DNA from: Hygrophila difformis
Lineage: Eukaryota; Streptophyta; Magnoliopsida; Lamiales; Acanthaceae
NCBI GenBank assembly: GCA_030278955.1
Contig: JAOANR010000014.1
Coordinates: forward strand, 18,664,068-18,728,067
Reading direction: 5' to 3'
Length of the DNA: 64,000 bases
Shown: one piece after another, positions 47,317-60,354 of the stretch
Numbering within the stretch: position 1 is the stretch's first letter
How the letters are laid out: each line of letters starts with the position of its first letter
Translations under genes and position numbers: made by a program
The notes under the pieces: generated by a model
Database searches by the model: none
What the model was told of the DNA's origin: nothing
Seen by the model: the letters and a program-made list of their open reading frames with translations, nothing else

Positions 47317-49723
47317 TGAAACTTTTGACAATTTCCTACCACGAGTATTTTCTGAAAAACAATTTCGGTTTAGGTTTTATTTAATGAAACCAATTTATGA
47401 AGGCTGAGTTGGGATTAGGGATATATTTATAGGTTGTCACGTTTTTATTACTCGTGTTACGAAACTGTGGCCCGAAAGCGCACGGTGTCAAAAATTGCAA
47501 TAATTTGTAGGTAAGTCCGGATCGTTCACTGGAGGATGTGCGATAGAAGCAGTGCCCACGTCGTTTTACTAGATTTTCCACTCGTATTGCTCCAATTGAT
47601 TTGAAAAGATGACTAACAACTACTAACTGAATTTAAACTAAACTACATAAGCATTTAAATTTATTCCACAAAGCGCATTAATTCTATTCTAGAAAGCGGG
47701 TAAATTTACACTAGAAAGCAGATGAAGTTATTCTAAGAATGCAGTAAATTACACCTATGAAAGCAATGAAAATCTACTCTATGCTAATTATGAAGCTGAT
47801 TCACAGAATGAACAGAAGGGACAGGAAGAAAAGAATAAAAATTGGACAAGATTTAGATAAGGCATAATTAAACTTCCATTTAAATACACAGATTTTTATT
47901 TGGGATAATCCTGTCAGATAGCTAATTCTCATGCTCTCAGTACTGCGTTCCCTTTAAAAGACAGGTACTTACAGTATAAGTTTACATGACAGATCATTAG
48001 TTGAACTGCCAAGTACCACAATCATTCTCCCATGTCACACCCAAAGATTTTAATCAAGTCCTGAACTATCCTTTAACTATCAGTCCTAGTAGCAGTTACA
48101 CAATTCTCAATACAACCGAGTGACCTCTAACGAAAGCATTTAAAAGAAAGCGGTAAAGAAAGCATTTAAAATCCTATCACTCGGAGGTTTTGAAGGTCTG
48201 GCCCTGGTAGTAAAAGACAGCCACTAGTCATGGTGACCGGGTGTGGATCAAGAATTCTCGGCTCTCGGTGAACCGCTCACAGTGTTCACTTCCTTCTGAG
48301 TGGTTATGAGATACAAACTAATGGAACGAATTAATAAATTAGTTCGTTCCGGATGAACTCACTCAGGACTCGAAAATAGGCTTTGGCAGAAGAGGATAGC
48401 AGTTGAAAGAATACTCAACCCTATCTTAGAAAATAACCAAGGCCTGGGAGTTGTTCCTCTAAGATTTTTTACTGCACTGTATTTGAATCCAAGTGGACTC
48501 CATCTCGGTGTAATAATTAATCTCGGATTCCCAACAATCAGCAATTTTGGAAAATAACGAATTTGAAAACCATTCCCTAAACAGGTACTAGACTCCCAAT
48601 TAAACACAGATCCTTTCAGTCTAGATGAGACCTAATCGCTGACTCTGCTTCTAATTTCCCAAAATCAACCCTTGACAGAATATGAACTAGTCATAACTGA
48701 GGAATTTATCCCTTACTCAGATCCGGATTTTATAAAGGAGTTTTTGGTGGAAATTTAATATGCCATATCTATTTAAATCTAGACTTCTAATGTCCAAGGG
48801 AAGAATCCCAAAATATTATAGACCACAATAGTACATAATATTATCATGCATAAAGGTATATGGAAGTGTAAAATTAATTGACCCAAAATATAGAGGTGGG
48901 TTTAGACAGAAGGCGGGACACAATTATGAAGTAGCTCAGAGGCCAAAAGTGGTGGCGGAATAATTAGGTGGATCGCAAACATCTGCTATCCAGTTTCCTA
49001 ATTACTCAGATGAAATGAATTTAGACAGGTGAAACCCTAAAATGGCAGTGTCGCTACCAGTTGGGCCCCTACTGTCTGTGAATTCAGATAAAAACCTACA
49101 TGTTTCCTTTCTGCAGTACTTATCAGCTAATGTTGACAGACATTAGCAGAGTTATACTACAATTGGAATTTGGTTTTGGAAATTAAGATAAATAAAATAA
49201 AACTGTATCCGGATAGGAATCAGCTGAGCAGCTATTATAATCCCGGATGGACGAACCGCCAAGGCTTCCACCGACCGCTATCCAGACCATGCAAAATAAC
49301 ATTTAGTAATTAATATCCAGAATACGAGCTAGTTTATCCGTGAGGGAATACCCGCCAACATTAGTCTGGTGTATTATTTACTAATTGTTACACACAATAC
49401 GCTAAAGACAAAAGAAAATAAAATAAAAGACGAGGCCTTGTATGAGAGACATTGGTTTCTCATACAAGGTTATGGAGTGAATCCATAATTGATGGCTTAA
49501 ATAATCCCTCCTACCATAATTAATTATAGTCCGGATTATCTGTTTAAGACATCAAGATTTTGTTTATAGAAAAATGTTTTAATGGATATTGAACAAGGTT
49601 CCTTTAATCCAGGCAATTATTGATCTCAATTATTGCTAATATTGACCTTTAATGACTGGCTTAAGGGTTCAATCAATTAATTATGAAGACGGAGAATGGA
49701 AAATTCTGCATAAAGATGCCAAT

Positions 49724-50312
49724 TACGACGCTAAACAGATATTACGACGCTATCCTAGGATAGCGTCGTGAGGTTAGCGTCGTCATGGGTTGGTGAAAGT
49801 GATGAAATTTTTGGGGTTAAAGGGGTGTGTACGACGCTATAACTAAATTACGGCGCTATACTAGGATAGCGCCGTAGGTGTAGCGTCGTAGGTGGTTTGA
49901 GAAATTGGGGAAGAAAGAAATTTTTGGAAAAAGGAGAGGTGCTACGGCGCTTGACATTAAATGACGACGCTATCCTAGGATAGCGTCGTAAGGATAGCGC
50001 CGTAGGTTAAATTTTTAGAAGTGTTTGTGAAACTGGGGAGTACGACGCTAAACATTAAATGTCGACGCTATCCGAGGATAGCGTCGTAAGAATAGCGTCG
50101 TAGGTGGGTATTGAGAGAAGGAAAATGTTTTGGGGACCTACGACTCTAAACAGAAGTTACGACGCTATCTGAGGATAGCGTCGTTGGTTTAGCGTCGTAG
50201 GGCCAATTTTGTTTAAGTCTGGGCAACTACGGCACTAAACCTCACCTACGACGCTACACTAGGCTAGCGACGTAGGGCGATTAGCGTCGTAGCTAGCCCA
50301 GAAAAATTGTTG
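49724..50312. repeat. Palindromic array, ACGACGCTAT type, in the transcribed LTR (element 2)
   Basis: Many near-perfect palindromes with arms ACGACGCTATCC and GGATAGCGTCGT, separated by 40-60 bp of ordinary sequence. It is the positional counterpart of 35940-36585 in element 1. Confidence 0.88.
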
Positions 50313-50948
50313 TTGTTCGGATGATGCAATCTCTGCGATTGCAAACCCTATTTTAAGTTTATGGTTCACAAATGCATGAAAATGAATTAACAAGCTAAGA
50401 ACAGTAAATGTAAAATGCAAAAATGCAAAATAGTGAGGAAAACTACGCTAAACTACACACCTTAAGAACCACAAACCCAAGTGAGGGTTTTCAACCAACA
50501 TTTCATGCATGAATCCCGAAATAAAATAAAACAACACAAAAACCCACACAAAACAGAAAAATAAATAACCAAATGGTTATTAAACCAAAAATAAAGCAAT
50601 AAATCCATGGACCCATGTCCATTTCATGATTTTGGGACTCTTTTTGTGATTAACTTCCCATTTTATAAGAAATGGTTTGATAATACCCATCATTCGGGTA
50701 TTCCAAACCTTATTAAGAGTTTAACAAAGCTGTAAACAATATAAACAGTGGCTAGCTAAGGTTTAAAAGCATTAACCAACACTAATCTAAGCTAACAGCA
50801 GGAAAACAAGAAGAACAATGCATAAAACATAAATAATACAAAAAAAAATAAAACCTAACTACCTAACTAACCTACACCCTCAAGAACAACAGTTGTCTCC
50901 AAGTTTGAGAATGTTGTGAAGTGACTGATCATTGGAGTCAACTGGTCC

Positions 50949-50955
50949 TTATATA
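50949..50955 (-). promoter_or_regulatory. LTR TATA box (element 2)
   Basis: The minus strand reads TATATAA, immediately downstream of the palindromic array at 50965-51245 in the direction of transcription. Confidence 0.55.
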
Positions 50956-50964
50956 GGTGGGAAG

Positions 50965-51245
50965 GCTTAGTGCGACGCTATGGATGGCTTACGGCGCTAT
51001 CCTTCTACGGCGCTATAGGTTTAGCGTCGTAGTCTTCCACTTCGAAAACTCTCTCTGTCTCTCAGTGAACAGCCTACGGCGCTATCCATCTTTTACGGCA
51101 CTATACTAGGTTACGGCGCTATCCATGCTTAGCGCCGTCCACCCTTCTTTGGACGTCAACTTCAGTTTCATCCTACGGCGCTAGACCAAGCTACGGCGCT
51201 ATACATGCTTAGCGCCGTAATTGTGTCTAGCGTCGTAATTTCCTG
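50965..51245. repeat. Palindromic array, ACGACGCTAT type, upstream of the LTR TATA (element 2)
   Basis: TACGGCGCTAT, TAGCGTCGTA and AGCGCCGT half-sites in both orientations. It is the counterpart of 34978-35222 in element 1. Confidence 0.85.
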
Positions 51246-52789
51246 TAGAATTCAACTTTTTGTGGGTTTTCATTTCTTTTTCCATCTTTTCATTTCCTTT
51301 TTCTTTTCTTTTCTTTTTCTCATGTTTTTTGGATTTTTCTAACATAAATATGTAATAAAATTACATATTTATGCATTTTTCATACCAGCTTAATATTTTT
51401 ACAGTTATGTATAAATCAGTCCAATTCAACTGCTTTCTTATTTAATATAAGACCGGAATGCGATCAAATGCCCGTTTCAGACACGGAAATGGATTGAAAA
51501 TAATGGTCATTTCTGACCATTATCAGCTCATATGAAGTGATTCTTAATTGACATTTCTTTGTAATTGGAGGAGTTCGATGGCAAAGGATTTGAATTGGTA
51601 ACATGGAAATTTCAACTTCTTGTGTGCTAAACTTTCCTGTCTTTTTCTAGGGATAGGTAACATGGAAATTGTCTCCCTGTCATGCACATTACTTCATTTT
51701 TTAATTATTCCCCCATTTTAATGGGATGAAATAAAGTAGACAAGAAGTTCATAGTGCAATGTTGGTATGTGTTTTTTTGATTCATTTAACCATCATCTAT
51801 TTCATTGTAGTACAAAAACTATAATATGCAAATTCAATTTGCACAATTATTTATGTGATCTATGGCATGCTCAGTAATATAATTCCAAGTTTATGGGTGT
51901 CGATGAAAGGAATCTATGTTTTCTTACTGGACTCCTCCAGGAACCTGTTAGAGTTCTAATGCAAAAGGTTGAGCAGGATGAGTTTGCAAGGGTAAGTTGT
52001 GGGTTTCTCTTAAACAAATCTACTACTTTTGTGATTTCTCAGTGTGTTTTGTCTCTCCATAAAGTTTTTCCAGATCAACCAGTAATTAGAGTTTACTGTT
52101 TGTGAGAATGCTTCAGTGTTATGAAAATTCTTTATTATACTTAAGTATTCACAAAGTTCTACCTATTCCATATCCTTTCTTTACACAATCGCACCATTGA
52201 AACATTGCATAACATTTATTACACAAAAATCTAAAATCCCTCAACTAAACTTTCTATTTACTTATCACCCAAAATATTTTCTTTTGACTATTCATATAAT
52301 CTTCTCTCACGTATCTTCTCTCCATGGTTGCAGCACACTTTCTTCCATGTAATTGCACTTTTATATTGTTATTATTTATAGTTTTTGCAATTTCAGCATC
52401 GTTACTAATTTCTTTCGGTGATTAGGTTGCCTCATGGGTCCCTCCTCCGCTTGGAGATGGTCTCAAACTAAGTCTAGGTAATTTTAGTTGGTACTTATCA
52501 TGTATGTCAATGGCACAATCGACATTTATTCTTGGATATTGAGTGTTGACATTGGCAGTAAACCCCAGTGCTCCAAACTCGGTGAAAAGTTGTGTTCTTC
52601 ACCTTTTGTTGGCTCTTGAAATTATATAATTTTGCACGTGCGTGTACTTTCTTTCCTTGAATTATCTGTATTGGCAGTATACCCCAGTTAGTTTTAATTA
52701 TTGCACCGCAGAAAAATGATTTGACTAAATACTAGAAGACAAGAAACAGTACTTTTGATGTGGGCATAGTCAAGAAAGTCAAGGATTTA

Positions 52790-52866
52790 GGTCCCGTTTG
52801 ATTGGTTTTATTAACCTCTTCTTAGTGCAAAATTGCACTAATAATAGCCTCTGATCAAACGAGGCC
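52790..52866. mobile_element. Short Tourist-like MITE (77 bp)
   Basis: Inverted ends GGTCCCGTTTGATT and (reversed) GGCCTCGTTTGATC match at 12 of 14 bases and are flanked by TTA on both sides, the PIF/Harbinger target pattern. Confidence 0.7.
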
Positions 52867-53838
52867 TTAGTTTCTTCGAGGAAAACAAAATTTAAATGTC
52901 TTTCATTGGGAAGTGAAAATGAGTGACCTCATCTAATGTGCTTCCAAATGTTTACTTACTTGAGTTGTCGTATGATGGTGTCTGTACTTTTTAAACAAAA
53001 TTAATCTCACTTTTCTATAGTTGTTGTTTATCCAAATGTTTAGACAATTTGACCGGAAACATTCCACCGAAGTTCTTTATAAAAAGGTAATGAGTTACCA
53101 TAAGTTGAGAGTGGTCTGTGATATGGCAGCACCATCACTAGGTCATTTTCCAATTATCACATCCTTTTTGTATTGTTTATTTGACATTCAACCTTTTCCC
53201 CCCTCTGAAAGACATTTTAATTTTCTGATCAACTTTACTTTTCCAGAGACGATCTGCAACGAGCAGACTACCAAGGATGTAAGTTCCCAGCCTCTCTATT
53301 TTTCGTCAGTATTAACAGGACAGTCACAGATCAGCTTTGTTAATTATTACCCACTACCTTTTGAATTTATGTAGGATTTGATGATCTGTAGTAATTTCAT
53401 AGACCACCCACAACAATCAGGAGGTAATATTTGGATCTGGTAATTAATATCATTATTCAATGTTTTTTCACCTACTGATGTACGTGTTAAATCCTCAAAT
53501 ATGAACCTGCGTTCTATGATCAATGATGTACTAATAACATGCTCACTGCTCCTTTACAGTCTTCTGGTCACTGTTCCCCTCCAATCACCATGTAATCACT
53601 ACAGTTGAGCCTTCACTGTACCTTTCTTTTGCGTAAGTTTCACAGGTTGGTTCTGCATCGTTAAAAATGAATTTGACAGGAAAACATCTTGTGCCTATAG
53701 GGGCATTCAATCAAAAAAGAAAACTGGTATGATTATATGAGTGCGATTGTACACACACCATATTAGAAAGGAAAAATCCAGCATTGGAACTCTGTTCAGT
53801 TAACATTTCCTTTCTTTGTGCTAATTCTACAAATGTAG

Positions 53839-53974
53839 GTCCAGTCAAAATCCCTCGATTGGAGGCCCTGAATCAGCAGCAGCAGGGTTTACAATGCCAC
53901 CATTTCAGGGCAATTCTCTGGATCGAGCCTTGCTGGCAACGCCATCCCCCTTTCCCTATCGTCATTACATCTGA
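53839..53974 (+). pseudogene. Orphan C-terminal exon, unidentified
   Basis: After a TGTAG acceptor, the frame starting at 53840 encodes 44 residues (SSQNPSIGGPESAAAGFTMP, then a proline/phenylalanine-rich tail ending FPYRHYI) and stops. Codon use looks genuine. No partner exons form a continuous gene upstream and I do not recognise the family. Confidence 0.35.
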
Positions 53975-56642
53975 AGACTGATTTGAGATGAGATGAGATT
54001 GATGCAATTTTTGGTGAGAGTCGTCGTCATCATCATTATCATTTTGTAAGGGATTCTAACTTTTCCCTTCTTTTTTATTTTTTTTCCTCATTTTACATCA
54101 ATTCCTTCCTTCCCTTGTGCGGAAATGTGGATTGGGGTTCATTTTTAGAGGGTAGGTTATTTTTGCATATTTGGTATATGTGGCCTTGTGGGCATGATGA
54201 TAGTTGTTGGCAGCCTGGTTAAATACCAGGACTTAGGATCTTTTGGTCAGATTACACATAGGTATTGTTTAATGTGGTGGGTGGATTGTTTTATTTATTA
54301 CAAACTGTTTGAAGAAAGGTCGAAGGTTAATATTGGCATATAGAAGCGAATAGTCAAAGGTGAAAGTTATTAGGGAAGTTTAATAATTAACTGTTTTGTG
54401 AAATCTGCAATAGAATTTTATTGTGAATTTACATGCTATTTTTCTTTTTGTTTATTACTTAACTTCTCTTTATTCTTGTAAACTACTAATTTTAGTTACC
54501 CGCTGGAGTACTGGCTCAAAACATTGCAACGGTCTTATTTTTTGCTTGTAAATGTTCTCCATTCTCGGAAAACCCAAGTATCTACTGTGAAATGAAATTT
54601 AGGACTCTTTCATGGTCATGTCTTCAAACAAGTTCAGAACATGAGCTTTGAAGATCTTCTTGGATAATTGTGAACCACGAGGTACAGTGTCTCACTGTCT
54701 CTGATGCCTTCAATGGCCTTCTTTAATTTCTTTGGATATTGGCATATAGAACATGGCTTGCATCAGTATCTTTTTGGCTTTTCGTGTATCTATATTAGAT
54801 TTTGTTTTCCTTGATTTAATTGGATTGATTAAATTTAGTTGGTCCGTTGTGGTAGTTTATACTTAAATGAATATGAATCACTTCTATATGAATATCTTAG
54901 TTGATGCTTGATATATGACCATGTCTTTACAGCTCCAGCCTCCAAGGCATTGCTTTTCTGATGCGCCAATAGTCTCTTTGCATACCTGTAAATCCCTGCC
55001 CCTCTGGCAAATATTCACATCAAGATTTAATGGTTTGTATCCAGTGCAAAAAACATGGACCTTGGGGATGACAATAGCTTGATTGGTCAATTTGGTGTGG
55101 AATTCTATTATGCTTTCTTCGTTCTTGACATGGTATTATTAGAATCTAAATTTTGTACTCGTGTATTGATAATGCGCTTTATGATTTTCTATTGTATTCT
55201 TTATTAATATTTGTTTGTTCTGGCCATTGTTCTTGCATCATTCCAGGTGGTGGCAGTGTATTTTTCTTCTCTTCTAAGATTTTTCTTGTTGTCCCAAGAT
55301 CTGTTAGTTTCTCATTTCCCTTTTAACATTTTTCCTCATATCCACTATTTGTCATATGCTTATAATACAGATATTAAGAATGTTCTCATCAACATCTCTA
55401 GCTGATCTAACAGATATTATGTGTATTAAAAGGACCAAACTATTTGGACAATGCTCAATCAGTGGAAACTATTTCAGCTGGTATACCCAATGTTCCAAAA
55501 CAGAAAGTAACTTGACGTGTATGTTTCTGTTCCAGCAATGCTCCATCAGAAATGTCAGCCGGCACGAAGAAGTTTGAAAAGACTTCTGTTTCTTATATCA
55601 AATTTGTCTTCTTGGTCTTGGAGATGAGGAAGTGACTTGACGTGTTTGTTTCCAACCTTCTAATATATCGGTAAGATTCCTTTGAGCCACATGCGATACC
55701 TGATCTCCACCTTGGGCTTAAAAAGAATCAAAATTTGACTTGTCCCAGCAGTAATGAACCAATTTATTTAGAATACTGATCAATGTCTGTAGTCAACATA
55801 TGTTGAAATGAATGGGAACCTTCAAGCAATGTCCATTTCAAACTAATTGATATAATTATACGAATGATTGACTGAATGACACATTCAATATTATTTCAAA
55901 AATGATTCTTTTACACAATGGACATTGCTGGAAAAATGGGAACTCTGAAACGAATGGGAACCTCGTTTGACATGGAAATGAATGGGAACCCTGAAATGGA
56001 CATTACAATCCCACATGTACTATCAATTGCTAAGTTTAGTAGTCAAATGATTGATCAGTATATTCTATCAAATGATTCTTTTTTGTTGACTATAATTGAA
56101 TGTACTACTCCATAGACAGCCCTTCATTTTGTTGACTATAGTCAATCCATAAGCAGGACATTCTAGCAAAGTATATGTACTCTACAATCTCCATGATCAT
56201 GTATAATCTTTTGTGGTGGATCAGTTACATCAATGGTGACGGCATGTTTATGATACTTGGTTTTTAATTGAAATCAAAGGCTGTGGTTAGAATGAAAAGA
56301 TATGCATTCCGTTTCATTGTTATAATATGTGGCTTTAATGCTTTATTTTCTGTGGTATGATCATTGAGAAGGTCCTGCTTTTGTTGTGGTTGATTTCAAT
56401 GGAACTTTTTGTGTTTGCCAACCCAAGGGAATCAAAACTACTGTTAATGTTGGCTATGATAAAACAGTAGGGCTCTGGCCTATCTAATTTTTTTTCATTT
56501 TCTATTGCTGACTGAAGAGTAGTCCTATATTAATGAAGATTCTACTTCATTTATTTCGTTCAGTATGTGATTGGTGCATCTGAAAAGGCTGCACAATTGA
56601 AGTTCAAATTTTTGATGAACCTACTAGCTCATGGTAAAATAT

Positions 56643-56775
56643 GAAGCTTTACCTCTATCTGTGTTGGTGCTGCTTTCCTTCATTTTGGATGCTTGTCGAC
56701 TAGGAATTGATAGTATTTATTTGTAGGAATGGAGCTCTACCTCTATCTGTGCTGGTGTTGCTTTCCTTCATAACA
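56643..56775 (+). repeat. Short tandem duplication
   Basis: CTCTACCTCTATCTGTGCTG and its near copy CTTTACCTCTATCTGTGTTG start about 88 bp apart, each followed by GCTTTCCTTCAT. No function apparent. Confidence 0.6.
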
Positions 56776-57142
56776 CAGGTAGCATTATAAACATTCAATA
56801 AGAATCAATTGTTTAATTTGAACCGCACTTAAATGCATTGATTGCGGACATATTACTCTTCTACAATACTAGCTGTTTAGTTTTGTACTAATAAAAGACT
56901 ACAAGTTTTGAACAGCATGAGAACAGATTGTGATGTATGTGACTTTTGTTGTTTGTATGTCAATGTGTTCCAATGCCTTTCTATTAATGAGATTATAACT
57001 AGCTAAAAATTGATATTGGCAAGTAGTTAAAAAATTGATAAGAAAATTGCATTTAGTCTGAGCTTGGGCTTGAAACCTTTTGTCAGTGGCACACCTATGT
57101 AGGCTTAAGTCTACTTCTGGAGGCTGTATTTGACCTTAGTTA

Positions 57143-57285
57143 GTTCATTTTGCATGAAGGATGATACTGGTAATCTTGGTAGTGATGAAGACAAGTACAA
57201 GAATATAAATAAGCTATATGTTATTGGTAAATCATCTGGAAACAAATTGTTGTAGATAGGAACTTACATACACTTACCTATAATT
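57143..57285 (+). repeat. Dispersed duplicate, copy A
   Basis: TTGCATGAAGGATGATACTG through ACCTATAATTATTTT matches 60355-60465 with substitutions and small indels. Both copies are in intron-like DNA beside gene scraps. Confidence 0.65.
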
Positions 57286-57525
57286 ATTTTAAATTGATCT
57301 CTGGATTTGACCCTTTTGTTCTGTTGTGGAGCTTGTTTCTGATAGAATTGTTTGCGTTTTGCTTTTGAATCAGCAAATAGATTGTGTTTAGTTTGAATTT
57401 GTGTGTGTGTGAGAGACTTGATCAGATCCCAGTGAGTATATATGCTTAAACCCCTATTATCCGCTTTATACAATTTTCTCATGAATTGTTCCTTCAGCTT
57501 GTCACGAGATTAATCTGTCATGCAG

Positions 57526-58414
57526 TTGGAGAAATTACGACCAGAGTTTAGATCCGGTTTAGATTCTTTGACAAGGTTTGTTTTTGAGAGGACAAGACCA
57601 AAACAGATGGGAGCAACAGTGATGGTTGGACCTATCTTTGCTCGGATAATTCAGTCATTTCTTGATGCTCTCAATAATGGTGCAGTGCCTACAATAACTT
57701 CTCCATGGCAGGTATTCATGCTTGCTCCCCTGCGCCTTTTTCAGTTTTTCATTGTAATGCTTCTTTATGGTTTCTTGTGTAATTTGCAATCCATTTCAGT
57801 TAAGTTTTAGTCCATAAGACTTATTCTGAAGCAATATGTATGTCATATCAAACTGCAAGTGCAACAATAATGATGTGGATATATAAAACAACATGCCCAT
57901 GTAATTGGTTTTTACTATTGGATCTTATTAAACAATGGCCTACCTGGTGATCCGAAACGTTGTCATCACTCTATACTGTTCTTGCTTAACGAGTAACTTG
58001 ATTCTGTTTGTTTACACAATGTGTCAAGTTACAGCTTAAAGTCTTGAGTTTCCATATACCATTCGGCAGCTGAGTACTTCCTATATTATTGAGTTTGCTC
58101 TTAATGCTTCTGTGGTTGATTATAGAGTGTTGAGGAAGCCGAGTGCAGGAGAGCATATGAATTGGGAACTGAAGAATACATGTCCTCTTTTGACCGCTCA
58201 AAGCCTCCAGAGGAAGTGAGTTCTTTTTATTACAGGTTTTACATGTTTTGATTGTATGCTAATTTTAGGGATTGTGTAGGCTGCACTACGTGAGGCACAT
58301 GAAGATGCATTTCAGAAGTCAATGACCAAATTTAATGCTAATGCTTTGGGGACTGGTATGACTAGGCAAACATATGAAGGACGGCTTTAAAGTTTCTTGA
58401 AAAGTGCATTTGAG
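57526..58414 (+). pseudogene. Guanylate-binding protein (GBP) C-terminal fragment, broken
   Basis: Three exons with proper splice sites and phase 0: 57526-57711, 58126-58215 and 58280-58414. The first starts LEKLRPEFRSGLDSLTRFVF and contains LDALNNGAVPTI. The second is SVEEAECRRAYELGTEEYMS and the third AALREAHEDAFQKSM. This is the helical GBP_C region of plant dynamin-like guanylate-binding GTPases. The third exon has an in-frame TAA at 58388-58390 where the family has a coding residue. No GTPase domain is found upstream, so this is a fragment or pseudogene. Confidence 0.8.
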
Positions 58415-58593
58415 GTAAGCTTGTTCCCCATCTTGAGTTATTTATGGCTATGTTTGAGGCTCCCGTCTTCTTTTCCCAACAAAGAAGATACAAAATTTTG
58501 TGCTTTGCACCTCGGGGAGCAATTTATTCAATGCAATGAATGTTTCGTCCAACTTCTTCAGAGCTGTATAATATGATTGGTTATCAATTGCAG

Positions 58594-58625
58594 GACATTT
58601 AGTACTTGATGAGGCAGATCGAAGC
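58594..58625 (+). pseudogene. Possible DEAD-box helicase motif II scrap
   Basis: After a TTGCAG acceptor the sequence reads GHLVLDEADR, the Walker B/DEAD signature with its usual flanks. Homology does not continue beyond it, and a stop follows within about 20 codons. So short a match could be chance. Confidence 0.35.
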
Positions 58626-59545
58626 CCTAGCCGCCGCCTTAGCCCTGTGCGCACCCTCCCATCTTGAGCTGAAATTAAACACTCATCCAGTTCTATCTTG
58701 AGTTGGGTAGGGGATTTTGGAAAACAATTTAGTCTTTTAATTCCATATGATTTCCTAATTCTAAATTGCTGATAAAATTTGTGTTTTTTATGATGACAGA
58801 GAAGGTCGGAATACTAGAGTTCTTGAATTGAGTGGGGAAAGGATTGGAGAATCATGTGGAGAAGCTGGTATCTGGTATTGGTGACTTCCAGAAGAACTAG
58901 AACCATTAAGCTCAAGAGGCTCGGCATACCCTGCAAATATGTAAGAACAAGAATGTCCTGTGCTTTGTTTTAATACTAACACTTATGACATTGAGGTGTC
59001 TACTTCAAATTTTGGTAGTGATAGGTGTTTAGTTAGTGAAATAACCTTTTCTTTACAAATTAGTGATAATTAATTATTTTTATTCTTTTTTATTCTCATT
59101 TACTCTCATCCAACACAAAGGTTTATCTCTAAATCTGGCCTACAGAGTGTGAGTAATCTGATTGTTGGCTAACTGGCTATTATAGCATCACTTTGATGAA
59201 ATGGCCATTCCTTGGTTTATCACATTATCTTCTATTACAGATCTAATATATTACTATGTGCACTTATGAAGTTATGATATAGAGATTGATTATTTCGTCC
59301 TTATATACAGGCATATGCACTTTATGAGCGTCCCGCATTTGAGGAAGGCTTACTTATTCCCTTATGCAAGTTACATTGCGTAATATAGTTTAAGCTTCTG
59401 TGTCGAGAGGTAGGAAAATAGTTCATATACATCTTCTTGCTATATAATCAGTTAGTTTGCTATGGGTTCTTTATGATAATATTGTCAAATGCAGAAACAA
59501 AATATGGCCATAATCATTTTGTATTTTTTAATTTGGTGTTACCAG

Positions 59546-59867
59546 GCTCGTGAGTTTGCAAACGAACTTCGCGCCAGTACAAAAGCATCAAGGAACCCAA
59601 CTGTCTGGCTTGATGCTTCAACATATTCTAATCAAAGTGCAAATAGTGCGGATACATCAACTGTTTCCGAGGCTTATGCAAAAATGCTTACCATTTTCAT
59701 TCCACTGCTTGTTGATGAGGTTATACCTGGTCGCCAGGTGCCATTCGTACCTTGGGGATTTCGATTCCACTACACCATATGATCCCTATGCTGGTTATGC
59801 GGTTTCTCCTGCTCCCATGCCCGCTCCATCTCCTGTATCTGCACCAAGTAGTTATGTACATGTTCAG
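59546..59867 (+). pseudogene. Unidentified exon with a frame break
   Basis: Between acceptor TACCAG and donor CAG|GTAAGG. Frame one gives [20 protein letters not shown] and continues through a Ser-rich stretch to [20 protein letters not shown], then goes off frame near 59755. Another frame continues with a Pro/Ser/Tyr-rich tail ([20 protein letters not shown]). The change of frame inside one apparent exon suggests a pseudogene or an assembly indel. Family not recognised. Confidence 0.4.
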
Positions 59868-59928
59868 GTAAGGCCTTACTCTTGGATATGTTCTTACTGA
59901 TAAATTCTTTCTTTCATGCAGTTAGTAG

Positions 59929-60100
59929 CACTACTAGAAAAAATCCGGATTCGGTCGCTAAAATTGTGGTAGCTAACGAGTTTCGGTCGCTAAAATTATG
60001 GTCGGTAACGAATTTCGGTTGCAAATTCGGTCGCTAACCTCTTTAGCTACCGAATTTTACCAAATTTTTTCGGTCGCTAAAACAGAAAATTCTTGTAGTG
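59929..60100. mobile_element. CACTA-type MITE (172 bp)
   Basis: Begins CACTACTAGAAAAAATC and ends AATTCTTGTAGTG, with TAG on both sides as a 3-bp target duplication. The interior repeats CGGTCGCTAAAAT-like motifs in both orientations. Confidence 0.85.
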
Positions 60101-60354
60101 TAGTATATAGTTTGTTATACATAAGCAAGAACTCTAATGTATTATTAAGTGTGTGCTATGTGTCATCTTCTAACGTGTTGTGAACAAGTAATATTGATTC
60201 AAGCAAGCAAGTTTTGTAGCAGCTATGAGGCAGTTGAGAAACCTTATTTGCTTAGGTATATCTTGTGAGTTCACCTTTAAGTGAAATCCAATGAGAACTT
60301 GTAGTTCTGTTACAATATTCCTGTATGCTTTATTGTTTGGCCTCAGTTGGTTCT

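Larger units (their letters stand above)
39489..51525 (-). mobile_element. Element 2: Athila-like retrotransposon, 3' truncated
   Basis: Read on the minus strand: 5' LTR 51525-47317, PBS 47316-47299, gag-pol 47157-41230, palindromic array, F-box exon 1, then part of the F-box intron. At 39489 it meets the end of element 1's 3' LTR. The minus-strand region 39489-39720 is homologous to element 1's 31770-31996 (shared phrases such as GGATAGCAGTTGGGTGACAA), so the cut is inside the F-box intron. The missing F-box exon 2 and 3' LTR are presumably in or beyond the gap, left of element 1. The outer flank after 51525 begins GCTCA. Confidence 0.85.
47317..51525 (-). repeat. Element 2 5' LTR (4,209 bp)
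   Basis: On the minus strand it begins TGATAATGG at 51525 and ends AAGTTTCA at 47317. It aligns with element 1's LTR at both ends and through much of the middle (compare 47340-49600 with 36900-39180), but not in the palindromic arrays, and it lacks element 1's 3' extension. Confidence 0.85.
51526..57525 (+). other. Gene-poor stretch with exon-like scraps
   Basis: No complete gene. Exon-like bits bounded by plausible splice sites occur at about 51893-51991 (a piece ending in KVEQDEFAR before GTAAGT), about 52437-52485 (VASWVPPPLGDGLKL) and about 53246-53280 (RDDLQRADYQG). They could be exons of one decayed gene that I cannot name. The rest is AT-rich intron-like DNA. Confidence 0.3.
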
